Part shown: piece after piece, positions 12,201-19,555 of the stretch
Layout: every line of letters begins with the position of its first letter
Numbering within the stretch: the first letter of the stretch is position 1
From: Hofstenia miamia
Lineage: Eukaryota; Xenacoelomorpha; Acoela; Hofsteniidae
Direction of reading: 5' to 3'
Assembly (NCBI GenBank): GCA_900660155.1
Contig: CABFPE010000003.1
Span: 2,188,406-2,221,642 of the forward strand
Length of the DNA stretch: 33,237 nucleotides
Made by a program: the position numbers and the translations under genes
Notes under the pieces: generated by a model
The model's database searches: none
Seen by the model: only the letters and a program-made list of their open reading frames with translations
What the model was told of the DNA's origin: nothing

Positions 12201-15200
12201 ATCCATCTCCAGGACAGCCGAAGACTAACATCTCTTCAAAATTCCTAAAACATATTCATCAAACGTTGGCTCAACGTCAATTGCGTTCGTGTTGTCCACC
12301 AAATTGATGCATATTTCAGAGCAATTTGCACCTCATGATTATCTTTTTACCATGATATGGAAGATCAGTAAAACATGAAAAAAAGAAATAGGTGAAATAT
12401 ACCCCCTCTTTAAAGCAAAAGGCTTTAAGTGATCAAAAAATTATTCAAAAACCCAGGTAACAACATAGTCTTTAGATAGGAAATAAAAGATTTTACTCAG
12501 CAGAAATAATGAATTACCATCATGATGTCTCTTTTGAATATTTGCGAATTTTATCATTATTAGTTGTTAATTTTTGCACAATACCCACAATTCTACTGAA
12601 ATTTTCTGCAAAATATTTAAGAGTATTTAATTGAGTTTCATATTATGGGATTGCAGTTCATTTAACGCAGCAGGGTTGTTTCATAGAAATCAGATTACTT
12701 TTTTGTACCTTTGATACTGTTCACTTGATATCAGTTTGATTTATGACATCATTTAGCAACAAGTTGAAAGTCCAAGATCAAAATTCGTAAGCATTTAAAT
12801 GGAAATCTCAATGGTTCTCACAATTCTTCCAATTTTAACCATATTTGCAGTATTATCCATTAACAATACCATTATCTGAATAACTAATAGGCCCTCACAC
12901 TTTACATAATTTTATCGTCCAATGAGTCTTACCAGTAGTGAATATTGTAATGATAAATCATTCTTGCCAGAATTACCACAACTTCAGTTTCGCATTTCTA
13001 ACCCTTGCCAGGCCAGTGCCAACGGCTACTTAGATTTTATTAAAATTGTCCCATATTTCATCTCGTGACGTCATATGTTGATAGGAAAATAAAATAGTAG
13101 GAAATTTACATAACTGAAATATGAATAATTGAAATTTAAGAAATATGTTTTTTCAAGTTTTGATATTAAATAATATAATTCAAAAACAGTTTACTTCTTC
13201 CGAGAGAATCTCAACGCAGGACATTGGAAAATACCCAGATCTTGTTCCACATTTGCCCTTATAATAACCTTTTTTAGAAGGAATTTGCTCTTCTATGATG
13301 ACATCTTCACCAACACGTAAAGACATTTCTCCAGAATTAGAGGCTCGGAAAGCACGTGTAACCTTAGCTTCAACTAAAAATAGTATTGAATTACGTTATC
13401 CCTTCTCTCCACAAATAAATGCAACACCGCACTATACTGCTTACTGCTCAACAAAATGACTAACTATTTAACTTGAAATGTCCAAATACAAGATAGGGCG
13501 ACTATATTAAAATTAACTCCCCTAAATCTAAGGTTATATTGAAGATAACAATTACGGATACTTTTCATTCCTTCCTAAATGACAAATTATATCTAGAGAT
13601 GCTTAATTCGACATTTCTTGATTTTGATTACTATTCTTTTAGTGCGATTTCTCTAATATATATGCCCTACATTTCAGTAAATATTAAAGATAGCAGTTCC
13701 AGACCCTTGCAATTAAAACTTAGTCCTATAAACGTTTTAATAAAAAATAAGTCACAAGGACTACTGTCTTTTTAGACATTATATCTTAAAATAAAACGAT
13801 CAAAGGGTAGTTCGACTTTTTTGAAAAAAGTCCTATATCTCATTCAATATTAAGTATATCGTATTTACATCACTTTTAATCGCTTTTGCAGTTAAATTTA
13901 GGTGTAGAACAATGTTATTAACCACTATTTAATTTGGAGTACTGTGATTTTGAGATATGACTCCATGAATAGATATTTTGACAAAATTGTGCCTAGAATC
14001 TCGGTTGATAATTAAATTTTAGGCTAAAAAGTTAGATTCATTAAATGGGAGTGTAAAAAATTCATTAAATATACTTATATAACAATTAGTAAAACAAAGG
14101 TGTTGAGTGTACACAGAATCCTGATAATTACGGTACGTAGAGCTCTGATAATTTCTGGTGTAAATAGGGCACTGATTTAAAACATTATTATTATTATTAT
14201 TATTAACATTATTATTTAATTACTTCTCACAGCTTCATGCTGGCATCCCTCTCAGCTCGGGGAACTCACCAGTTCCAAGGGAGTCTGAGAGCTTTCCCCA
14301 GGACTCTAGCTGTACCTAACAATGGTTCCTTCTGTGCTACCACTCCTCCCCACTTTGGTACTCCCAACTCCTCCAAGTATCTCTTCTGTTTCTTACTCAC
14401 TGCTCCAAGTGCTCTTACAACTACCGGGAGTACTTCAACCTTATTTAACTTCCACAGCCTTTCTATTTCTTCTGCCAACTCCCTGTCCTTGTCTCTCTTC
14501 TCTTTCTCCTTGCACTCTACGTTTCTGTCCTTTGGTACTGCTATGTCTATCACGGCTCCCAATCTTTTCTATTTGTCTACCACTACTATGCCTGGCCTCC
14601 ATGCTTCTATCACATTGCTTGTTTGTATGTTGAAGTCCCACAGTATCTTAACCTTCTCATTTTCTTTGACGCCCTGTTTCTTGTCTCCTGCTTCTAACCC
14701 ATGCTGCCTGCTCAAGCTCCAATGTACCATTTTTCCACCTTGTCATTCGGGAACTTATGCTCATTCTGTACCACCCTGCAATCAGATGATCTACTGTCTC
14801 CATCTCTTTCTTACATAGAGTACACTAATCACTTACTTCCATTCTTCTGTCTTTCCTTCACTCTGAGTTATCTTCCTTAGCTCCTTAGTGACCTCTAGTA
14901 GGGATCCTCTAGGTTGCTCTTCTACATATTCCTTTAGTCCAAGTGCTTCTGCTTCTACAGTTTCCTCTACACTCAGCAGTCATTTTCCTCCTTTATGCCT
15001 TGCCATGTACAGCCTATCTACATCTCTATTTAAGTTGAATGTTTTCCCTGCTGCTAGTATCTTCCTTGTCTCCCTGTCTACCTCCTTCAGCTCATTCTTG
15101 TTTTACCTAACTATTCCTGCTGAATAGCACACTGGTATCGCCCATGTATTAATTGCTTTTATACTAATCTGCCCATTTAATGCTGACTTCTATTATTATT

Positions 15201-18200
15201 ATTATTATTATTAGGCTGGATCGAAAAAACTCAATTTATCTAATATGTTTCTGGTATTTTTCAAATGTTGTATGATAACCTTAAAAATCAATACCCAAAT
15301 GTTTTCAAAGATTTTGAGGTCCCATCAAACCATGTATTACACAATGTAACAATTTTTATAAAAGTTTTGTTTATTGTTAATTTTTAGATGTTTGAAACGG
15401 AATATATATATATATANNNNNNNNNNNNNNNNNNNNNNNNNNNNNNNNNNNNNNNNNNNNNNNNNNNNNNNNNNNNNNNNNNNNNNNNNNNNNNNNNNNN
15501 NNNNNNNNNNNNNNNNNNNNNNNNNNNNNNNNNNNNNNNNNNNNNNNNNNNNNNNNNNNNNNNNNNNNNNNNNNNNNNNNNNNNNNNNNNNNNNNNNNNN
15601 NNNNNNNNNNNNNNNNNNNNNNNNNNNNNNNNNNNNNNNNNNNNNNNNNNNNNNNNNNNNNNNNNNNNNNNNNNNNNNNNNNNNNNNNNNNNNNNNNNNN
15701 NNNNNNNNNNNNNNNNNNNNNNNNNNNNNNNNNNNNNNNNNNNNNNNNNNNNNNNNNNNNNNNNNNNNNNNNNNNNNNNNNNNNNNNNNNNNNNNNNNNN
15801 NNNNNNNNNNNNNNNNNNNNNNNNNNNNNNNNNNNNNNNNNNNNNNNNNNNNNNNNNNNNNNNNNNNNNNNNNNNNNNNNNNNNNNNNNNNNNNNNNNNN
15901 NNNNNNNNNNNNNNNNNNNNNNNNNNNNNNNNNNNNNNNNNNNNNNNNNNNNNNNNNNNNNNNNNNNNNNNNNNNNNNNNNNNNNNNNNNNNNNNNNNNN
16001 NNNNNNNNNNNNNNNNNNNNNNNNNNNNNNNNNNNNNNNNNNNNNNNNNNNNNNNNNNNNNNNNNNNNNNNNNNNNNNNNNNNNNNNNNNNNNNNNNNNN
16101 NNNNNNNNNNNNNNNNNNNNNNNNNNNNNNNNNNNNNNNNNNNNNNNNNNNNNNNNNNNNNNNNNNNNNNNNNNNNNNNNNNNNNNNNNNNNNNNNNNNN
16201 NNNNNNNNNNNNNNNNNNNNNNNNNNNNNNNNNNNNNNNNNNNNNNNNNNNNNNNNNNNNNNNNNNNNNNNNNNNNNNNNNNNNNNNNNNNNNNNNNNNN
16301 NNNNNNNNNNNNNNNNNNNNNNNNNNNNNNNNNNNNNNNNNNNNNNNNNNNNNNNNNNNNNNNNNNNNNNNNNNNNNNNNNNNNNNNNNNNNNNNNNNNN
16401 NNNNNNNNNNNNNNNNTTTTTGCGGCTTGCAAATGCCCCAACTATTTACATTGTCACTGCCTCCACGAGAAAAAAGTACCAGTGAGTGAAAGGAACTTTT
16501 TAGCCGATCAGAGAAGGGATCGAAAAATGTTTATTGGAAAACTAGACAAAGAAGCTACAAAATCTCTTTAAAACAATTCAAATGAAAAGAACAACATGAA
16601 AAGAATTTTAACGAACAGAAGGATCGTGACAGAGAACAAATTTCTCATGACCAAGATGACATTTCCGAAGAACTGTCGATTTATGACAATGGAAGCAATA
16701 GACTATTTGCCTCCAATATCCGTTCCAACAATAAAAAATAGAAAAATTAATTCCCAAACTATTCCTTAAAATCTGGAAAAGTTGTCTTTACATGCAGATA
16801 GATATGGATTACCTGATAGAGCCACCGCATTCGAAGCCTCAGTTGTTTTAGAAGACTTTGGTATTGTATCAGCTGAAAATTCTTCCCTGGTAATAGATCA
16901 TAACAAAGTTAAACGAGAAAGAGATTTGACTAGAAAAAAATTGCAGTTGATCAACACTTCGTATAAAAAACGGAATGGAATTTGATGCCAGAAAAGCAAC
17001 TAATTTAAAAAGGCACCAATTCTCTGATTGAAGAACAAGGATCAAGATATCTTGGACACTCTACTCCTAGTTCTGGAATGGCAAAAGACATAGTTTCTTT
17101 CATTATTAATTATCTACTAACAATATAACTGCTATAGGCTGTGATAGTACTGTAGTATATACAGGTCAAAATGATGACATTGTAAGTCTATTGGAAAAAC
17201 AGCTTCATTTGCGAGAAATATTGGGCAAAATTACAAAGTGTTAAAAATTTGCCCTTAGTTCAATTTGTCTGATTTTGATTGAAAAATTGAAAATGATTTA
17301 TCAAAAGATTAAAAATATCTATATGAAATTTGTAAGGCTGTATCCTCTGGTCACGTAACTACCGACCTTGCTTCGAAAGAACCTGGCATCCTAAATAATC
17401 CACAATGGTTTACTTTGGCCAATAGGGTTTTAAGACTTTACATTTTGACAGAAAATCTAAGCGATCCCTTGAAGATTCTTTCTAGATACAATTTAAAAGG
17501 TGCGGATTCAATAAAGAAAAATTCTCTATTAAAAATGGCCCACTTATGTTTTTTGATTTGGTAAAACTTTTGTGATACCTTCGAAATGAGTTAATGGATG
17601 TTATTGACCCAGTTTTGCAAAGAGGTGTAAACTATGCAAACAGTGAAAATATATTGCTGGCTATGCTAACAGATCCCTTCTACACATTAGAGGGCTAGCA
17701 ATAAGGAGGATAATAGGGTGATGTTAGTCGATTTATAGTACCAATTACCAATTTTTCTTCAGAAAGTTATTATTACTTGATTGATTGGTTTACTTGCTGT
17801 AGATATGAACTACCCCTAACTCAAAACATTCCTTGAGTATTTCTTGAAAACATTATGAAAAATAAAAAAGAAGTGTTTTTGCAAGTTAATGAAAATAATA
17901 TTATTTAAGTTTCTCATTGTTCACTGATCATATGACAAATACACATTTTTTCCAATTTTATAGTTTTATTTTGACTCATGGTGGGACCTAAAAAAATTAA
18001 CTGAGCTTATTGATATTTTGCAACGATTATTACAATGGGTCAACACAACGTTTCCGAAATACCAAAAACTAATCAAACAAAAAATATTTTTTCGTGCTAT
18101 TTGATCCACCCTAATTATTATGGAGAAAGTCCGCTACTGCAAAAGTCTTGCGATAAAAGCACAGGCTTCCGTTTTCAGCGTTACATGTGGTAATTGTTCT

Positions 18201-18894
18201 GCAGTATACGAAAGCATGCTAAAACCAACAAGGTGAAGATTATGGAAATTGTGCGCGACTTTCCAACTGAGTTTATATGTATCCCAAATGATAAAGTATT
18301 TTGCACTCAATCATCAGGGAAAAAATCGAAATTTGGGTCACCTTAGTTATCATTATAAACAAAATATACATTAAAAAATCTTAAAAAGTATATATTAAAA
18401 TTTAATTAATTGCAATCTTTACCTATTGCAGCATTGCTTTCCTTTGGTGCAACTTCATCATCTAAAAATGATTATTGAAGTTCTTGACCAAAAATTTGAA
18501 AGAGAATTCTCAGTCAATCTATATATCTTTCTTCTATAATCAATTGAAATCTCCAATTTTATATTTATACAAAAATTACCCTTTGGAATATATTTAAGAA
18601 CATCTGTTTCTGCGATATTGTATTCTTTGACTTTCTAAGCAAATTCAAACAAACGTATGAATAAAAAAATACGTACTGTAACAAAATTGTCAGGAAATGC
18701 TCCAATAGACCCTCTAAGTTTGCCAACCATCCAACCCTTCTCTAAGACAATGCATTCTTTAATAATTTCTCCCTTTTCAAGCGTTAGCTCATCGGTTTTT
18801 GTAGCTTCGTATGCATAATCAACTTTTACATCTACGTTAAATAGTATTATAATAATAATGATAACATCTTATTCCAACCTTGAACAATCGGCAT
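3222..18894 (-). CDS. CD2AP/CIN85-like SH3 adaptor, six exons, 3' end not in view
   Basis: The reconstruction is join of exons 18894-18879, 18831-18673, 18461-18423, 13373-13195, 9931-9847 and 3269-3222, read on the minus strand. It encodes about 140 residues: a short N-terminus (MPIVQ), SH3 domain 1, a 13-residue acidic linker, a divergent SH3 domain 2, then a Pro/Ser-rich linker that runs off the last exon seen. Every junction has GT-AG ends and matching phases (1, 1, 1, 0, 1). Two closely spaced N-terminal SH3 domains, with GEII and AFPDNFV motifs in the first, are typical of the CD2AP/SH3KBP1 family. In that family the SH3 domains bind proline-arginine motifs, for example in Cbl, to link receptor endocytosis with actin. 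The third SH3 and C-terminal coiled coil of the family were not found. Introns range from 47 bp to about 6.6 kb and are full of transposons. Family is likely; exact orthology is uncertain, so no symbol is given. Confidence 0.72.
3270..4964. other. Intron 5 of the SH3 gene, proximal part
   Basis: No supported gene. ORFs at 3782-4090 (+), 4130-4438 (-) and 4527-4889 (+) match no family I know. The last one lies directly upstream of the decayed repetitive-family fragment and has a less AT-rich composition, so 4580-4890 may be part of the same or another old element. Confidence 0.45.
4965..5370 (+). pseudogene. Decayed fragment of a repetitive, uncharacterised invertebrate protein family
   Basis: In order, the plus strand reads REREMQPGEKNV-like sequence (actual RERMQPGEKNV, about 4985), then MKNFVKIVDKK (about 5010), then ISDSKIKRAFL (about 5088), then QIRKVIADKCFEELLDENN (from about 5124), GAWMVFK, DVANFLGNKK, SERFHNEISTM and MLANYSLVLQ-stop-DAP. 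From memory these blocks match, in the same order, a multicopy family common in arthropod and Hydra annotations, with landmarks 'PGEKNV', 'LMKNFVKA', 'KIKEGIFVGPQIRK', 'NFLGN', 'GERFHQD' and 'MLADYCW-LKRDAP'. Four in-frame stops, at least one frameshift and a deletion between NFLGN and SERFH show it is dead. Its function is unknown to me. Multicopy occurrence suggests it travels with mobile elements, which is inference. Confidence 0.7.
5371..6209. other. Intron sequence with a short AAAAAGTGCCGAAAATGG duplication
   Basis: Nothing gene-like is seen. At about 5628-5665 the unit AAAAAGTGCCGAAAATGG occurs twice in tandem. A related string (AGTGCCGAAAACG) appears at about 21350. Confidence 0.5.
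6210..6385. repeat. TGCTACACGAAC hairpin repeat, copy 1
   Basis: TGCTACACGAACAATTTT (6320-6337) is followed by a 22-base spacer and its near-perfect reverse complement AAAAGTTGTTCGTGTAGCA (6361-6379), forming a long stem. A further copy of the core starts at 6263. The preceding segment, CCGAGCGAACAACTTTTGTCGCC, is shared with copy 2 in the form CCGAACGGACAACTTTTGTCGCC, each about 23 bases and differing at a few sites. This looks like a foldback or MITE-type element made of repeated short modules. Confidence 0.8.
6386..7309. other. Spacer between the two hairpin repeats
   Basis: AT-rich sequence with no supported feature. The short ORFs at 6340-6630 and 6813-7019 are not recognisable. Confidence 0.5.
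7310..7600. repeat. TGCTACACGAAC hairpin repeat, copy 2
   Basis: TGCTACACGAACGATTTT (7535-7552) pairs with AAAAGTTGTTCGTGTAGCA (7577-7595). Another intact core begins at 7403 and a mutated one (TGCTTCATGAACAA) at 7345. The module ACAACTTTTGTCGCCAA near 7450 is shared with copy 1. Several arms of the same core within 300 bp suggest nested insertion or internal expansion of one foldback family. Confidence 0.8.
7601..7843. other. Short intron spacer
   Basis: No supported feature between the hairpin repeat and the second hAT-type MITE. Confidence 0.5.
7852..8196. mobile_element. hAT-type MITE, second family, with imperfect ends
   Basis: The left end begins CAAGGTTGACA. The right end, read on the other strand, begins CAGGGTTGGCA, so the terminal inverted repeats differ at two of eleven positions. 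The flanks TGTTCAAC (7844-7851) and TATTCAAC (8197-8204) form an 8-bp target duplication with one mismatch. T-rich and A-rich subterminal tracts with GTTTAAAC-like strings follow at both sides. Length (345 bp), ends and duplication size fit a non-autonomous hAT element older than the one at 2530. Confidence 0.75.
8205..9846. other. Intron 5 of the SH3 gene, distal part
   Basis: AT-rich, with no exon, RNA gene or clear repeat that I can support. The minus-strand ORF at 9303-9584 is not recognisable. Confidence 0.5.
9847..9931 (-). CDS. SH3 adaptor gene exon 5 (Pro/Ser-rich linker)
   Basis: An 85-nt exon lies between a TTTTTATTTAG acceptor and a GTAAGG donor on the minus strand. In phase 0, as required by exon 4, it reads through 28 codons without a stop, including SSSLSHPQEPLNLPPIALQ, and ends in phase 1, as required by exon 6. 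The Pro/Ser-rich composition fits the linker after the second SH3 domain. Support comes from splice signals and phase agreement rather than from homology. Confidence 0.6.
9932..11019. other. Intron 4 of the SH3 gene, distal part
   Basis: AT-rich sequence. I see no supported gene. A less AT-rich patch near 10235-10300 and a CAGTGCGCCACCC string at about 10756 could be transposon remnants but have no partner ends that I can find. Confidence 0.45.
11040..11215 (+). repeat. Diverged direct repeat, copy A
   Basis: The segment ending TTACAAGCATGACCCTTAA, then ATTATTTTAAATGCATGTTGCACCAAA, aligns in order with about 11690-11850, where it reads TTGACAACCCTGACACTTAA, then ACTATTTTAAATGTATGCTGCATCAAA (the last strings are 27 bases in the window; only their cores are compared). 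The two copies look roughly 70 percent alike by eye. Confidence 0.6.
11260..11365. repeat. GTGCC-rich hAT-like terminus without a visible partner end
   Basis: CAGAGCTGCAACC starts a segment of CCGTGCCGTGC and CCATGCC repeats at 11273-11355. A CAG start followed by a short-unit GC-rich repeat is the same design as the hAT MITE at 2530. No matching inverted end was found, so the element is incomplete or misjudged. Confidence 0.4.
11653..11653. other. Single ambiguous base (N)
   Basis: A lone N sits in the sequence here. Unlike the N at 25985, I see no identical flanking copy. Confidence 0.95.
11690..11850 (+). repeat. Diverged direct repeat, copy B
   Basis: Diverged second copy of the sequence at 11040-11215, about 640 bp downstream and in the same orientation. 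The GTGCC-rich segment and the N lie between the copies. Confidence 0.6.
11860..13194. other. Intron 4 of the SH3 gene, proximal part
   Basis: Mostly AT-rich with no supported gene. A minus-strand stretch at about 12232-12337 stays open for some 35 codons and looks protein-like (EICINLVDNTNAIDVEPTF), but it has no recognised family and no convincing splice sites. Confidence 0.45.
13195..13373 (-). CDS. SH3 adaptor gene exon 4: second SH3 domain
   Basis: This exon encodes one complete, divergent SH3 domain of about 59 residues. The acceptor is TTTTTAG and the donor GTAAAC; it starts in phase 1 (G from exon 3 plus TT gives Val) and ends in phase 0. The SH3 skeleton is clear: EAKVTRAFRA where ALYDY is usual, then GEMSLRVGEDVIIEE, then KKGYYKGKCGTRSGYFPMSC and VEIL. 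The conserved tandem tryptophans of the ligand groove are YY here, and the ALYDY tyrosines are missing, so classical proline-peptide binding may be weakened. The fold-defining G-x-FP-x-x-VE end is kept (GYFPMSCVE). The domain position matches the second SH3 of CD2AP/CIN85 proteins. Confidence 0.85.
13374..14170. other. Intron 3 of the SH3 gene, part next to exon 4
   Basis: AT-rich sequence with no supported feature. The 78-codon plus-strand ORF at 13539-13775 is not recognisable. Confidence 0.5.
14184..14216. repeat. (ATT)n microsatellite at the 3' end of the retrotransposon copy
   Basis: ATT units, with one interruption, lie just beyond the retrotransposon's stop codon. On the minus strand they read (AAT)n, which may be the element's 3' tail or a pre-existing target. 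Confidence 0.85.
14264..15190 (-). mobile_element. 5'-truncated non-LTR retrotransposon, C-terminal region of the reverse-transcriptase ORF, decayed
   Basis: Reading the minus strand, frame fragments follow the order of a widespread metazoan non-LTR pol C-terminus. They are IKAINTWAIPVCYSAGIV (about 15170-15110), NELKEVDRETRKILAAGK (about 15095-15045), DVDRLYM (about 15020), a spacer, then ILWDFNIQT-like sequence with IEAWRPGIVVVDKQ (about 14650-14570). An open stretch at 14562-14266 begins GAVIDIAVPKDRN and contains LAEEIERLWKLNKVEVLPVV, then GALGAVSKK-like and LLGTARVLGKALRLPWNW before the stop. Several stops and frameshifts upstream show that the copy is dead, and the catalytic reverse-transcriptase core is absent (5' truncation). 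The plus-strand ORF over the same interval is an antisense shadow. The copy lies inside intron 3 of the SH3 gene, in the same orientation. Confidence 0.88.
15190..15212. repeat. (ATT)n microsatellite between two mobile elements
   Basis: A run of ATT units separates the retrotransposon fragment from the left terminal inverted repeat of the next element. A matching TTATTAT follows that element's right end at 18115, so the DNA element may have inserted into this microsatellite. Confidence 0.85.
15417..16416. other. Assembly gap of exactly 1000 N
   Basis: A run of 1000 Ns, probably a fixed-size scaffold gap rather than a measured length. It begins right after a (TA)n tract. Open frames spanning it are artefacts of the Ns. 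Confidence 0.99.
16600..17910 (+). pseudogene. Decayed ORF of the TIR-bounded element, repetitive uncharacterised family
   Basis: Pieces in several frames line up, in order, with a multicopy protein that I recall from many arthropod and Hydra annotations. They are LSLHADRYGLPDRATAFEAS and SLVIDHNKVKRERDLTRKKL (16782-16985); AIGCDSTVVYTGQNDDIVSL (17131); CKAVSSGHVTTDLASKEPGI, then FTLANRVLRLYILTENLSDP (17330-17470); VIDPVLQRG, then SENILLAMLTDP (17597-17675); LAIRRIIG (17694); and FIVPITNFSSESYYYLIDW, then LPLTQNIP (17730-17835). The family usually ends soon after with an 'FPCHTQAVERCVKLV'-like motif, which is lost here. There are many stops and frameshifts, so this copy is dead. I cannot point to a DDE/D triad. 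Its place between inverted repeats suggests it is the transposase or an accessory protein, which is inference. Confidence 0.75.
18186..18347 (+). pseudogene. Possible CGGBP1/hAT-type zinc-finger fragment
   Basis: A plus-strand frame of about 50 codons reads FCSIRKHAKTNKVKIMEIVR, then DFPTEFICIPNDKVFC, and ends GKKSKFGSP before a stop. The pattern 'V-R-x-F-P-x-E-F-x-x-x-x-x-x-x-x-F-C' followed by G-K-K-x-K-F recalls the N-terminal BED-like zinc finger of CGGBP1-like, hAT-derived proteins. The second metal-binding cysteine is missing (FCTQSSG) and no His pair follows. It has no ATG in a suitable place. It probably is a remnant of an element next to the TIR-bounded transposon; the assignment is weak. 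Confidence 0.32.
18423..18461 (-). CDS. SH3 adaptor gene exon 3 (inter-SH3 linker)
   Basis: A 39-nt exon lies between the acceptor ATTTTTAG and the donor GTAAAG on the minus strand. In phase 1 it reads DEVAPKESNAAI and ends with one base that makes Val with exon 4. The other two phases hit an in-frame stop or break the flanking exons. It forms the acidic linker between the two SH3 domains, shorter than in vertebrate CD2AP. The following intron (18422-13374) is about 5 kb and holds the nested transposons. Confidence 0.68.
   Translation of the reverse strand: MMKLHQRKAMLQ
18673..18831 (-). CDS. SH3 adaptor gene exon 2: first SH3 domain
   Basis: The exon encodes nearly a whole SH3 domain: VKVDYAYEATKTDELTLEKG, then EIIKECIVLEKGWMVGKLRG, then SIGAFPDNFVTV. 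Key SH3 positions are present: the YAYEA (ALYDY) motif, DEL-x-L-x-x-G, the groove tryptophan (KGW) and FPDNFV. The strings GEII and FPDNFV are typical of CD2AP/CIN85 SH3 domains. The acceptor ACGTAG starts it in phase 1. Two donors overlap: GTACGT (after 18677, phase 0) and GTATTT (after 18673, phase 1). Only the second keeps the frame through exon 3, so I chose it, although its consensus is weaker. Confidence 0.88.
18879..18894 (-). CDS. SH3 adaptor gene exon 1, start codon
   Basis: ATG CCG ATT GTT CAA G (18894-18879) gives MPIVQ and joins exon 2 through a 47-bp intron (GTTGGA...ACGTAG, 18878-18832). The joined start MPIVQDVKVDYAYEA places the SH3 domain at the very N-terminus, as in CIN85 (short N-terminus before the domain). 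An acceptor-like TCTTCTTTTAG ends 10 bases upstream of this ATG. Another ATG right after that acceptor (18904) is out of frame with exon 2, so 18894 is preferred. The GTTGGA donor is not a strong consensus. Confidence 0.6.
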
Positions 18895-18916
18895 TGCACA
18901 GCATCTAAAAGAAGAC
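18895..18916 (-). promoter_or_regulatory. Splice acceptor just upstream of the SH3 gene start codon
   Basis: On the minus strand, a pyrimidine tract TCTTCTTTTAG ends at 18905, leaving 10 bases before the ATG at 18894. It may be the acceptor of a 5'-UTR intron or a spliced-leader trans-splice site. A similar arrangement precedes EMC1. Confidence 0.55.
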
Positions 18917-19491
18917 ATAAAATTGACAATGTTCACAATAAAAGGAAAAAATTTACGTTGAGATTAAAAATATATATATGAAAAGTTTCATTGCATTTTA
19001 TAAAGCATATGAGCTGTAAAAATAGTGAAAAAATACCATACAGTTTATTATTAAGAATAACATTTGATTTTCAAAAAATACTATAAGAACATTAATGTAT
19101 TAATTTATTGCATTTCGTTTAAAATGACTAGTTTGAGCCAGGTAGGCTTCCTTGATTGGAGGGTTTATTGTTATTTCCTAATGTTAAAATTCAAATGGTT
19201 AAATTGAAAGCAGGACTTTTCGCATACTCATATAACAAGCTAATATTGCACTCGGAAATATTTAAATTTAATATGAATCTACAACATATAAGAACTATTT
19301 CATAAAAGGTAAGATCAAATTCAGAATTTAAGCAATTGATATTCATAACTGGCTACAGCGCAAAATACACTTTTGATAGTGATAATAATGTGTTAAAGAA
19401 TATTGATAATTATCGTACGAAGGCAACAATATAAGTTAATTTGCAAACATTCTGGTAAATTAAGAAGAACGAATTCACTATATAAACAGAG

Positions 19492-19555
<64 letters not shown>

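Larger units (their letters stand above)
15211..18114 (+). mobile_element. DNA-transposon-like element with long terminal inverted repeats and a decayed ORF; contains a 1000-N gap
   Basis: The left end (TTAGGCTGGATC, from 15211) and the reverse complement of the right end (TTAGGGTGGATC, ending 18114) match. Similarity continues inward for about 150 bp. Paired blocks are CTGGTATTTTTCAAATGTTG with TTGGTATTTCGGAAACGTTG, and TTGAGGTCCCATC with TTTAGGTCCCACC. Both flanks carry ATT units, so the target duplication cannot be read with certainty; TTA or ATT are possible. Between the ends lies a decayed ORF on the plus strand, described separately. Inverted ends plus an internal protein gene make a cut-and-paste DNA transposon the simplest reading, but the superfamily is not clear to me. 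About a third of the element is hidden by Ns. Confidence 0.72.

Noticed and set aside
14237..14818. 193-codon plus-strand ORF rich in Ser, Leu and Thr
   Set aside because: It is antisense to the retrotransposon fragment on the minus strand, whose motifs (IDIAVPKDRN, LLGTARVLGK) are clearly recognisable.
15374..16489. Long ORFs of 354-371 codons on both strands
   Set aside because: They consist almost entirely of the 1000-N gap.
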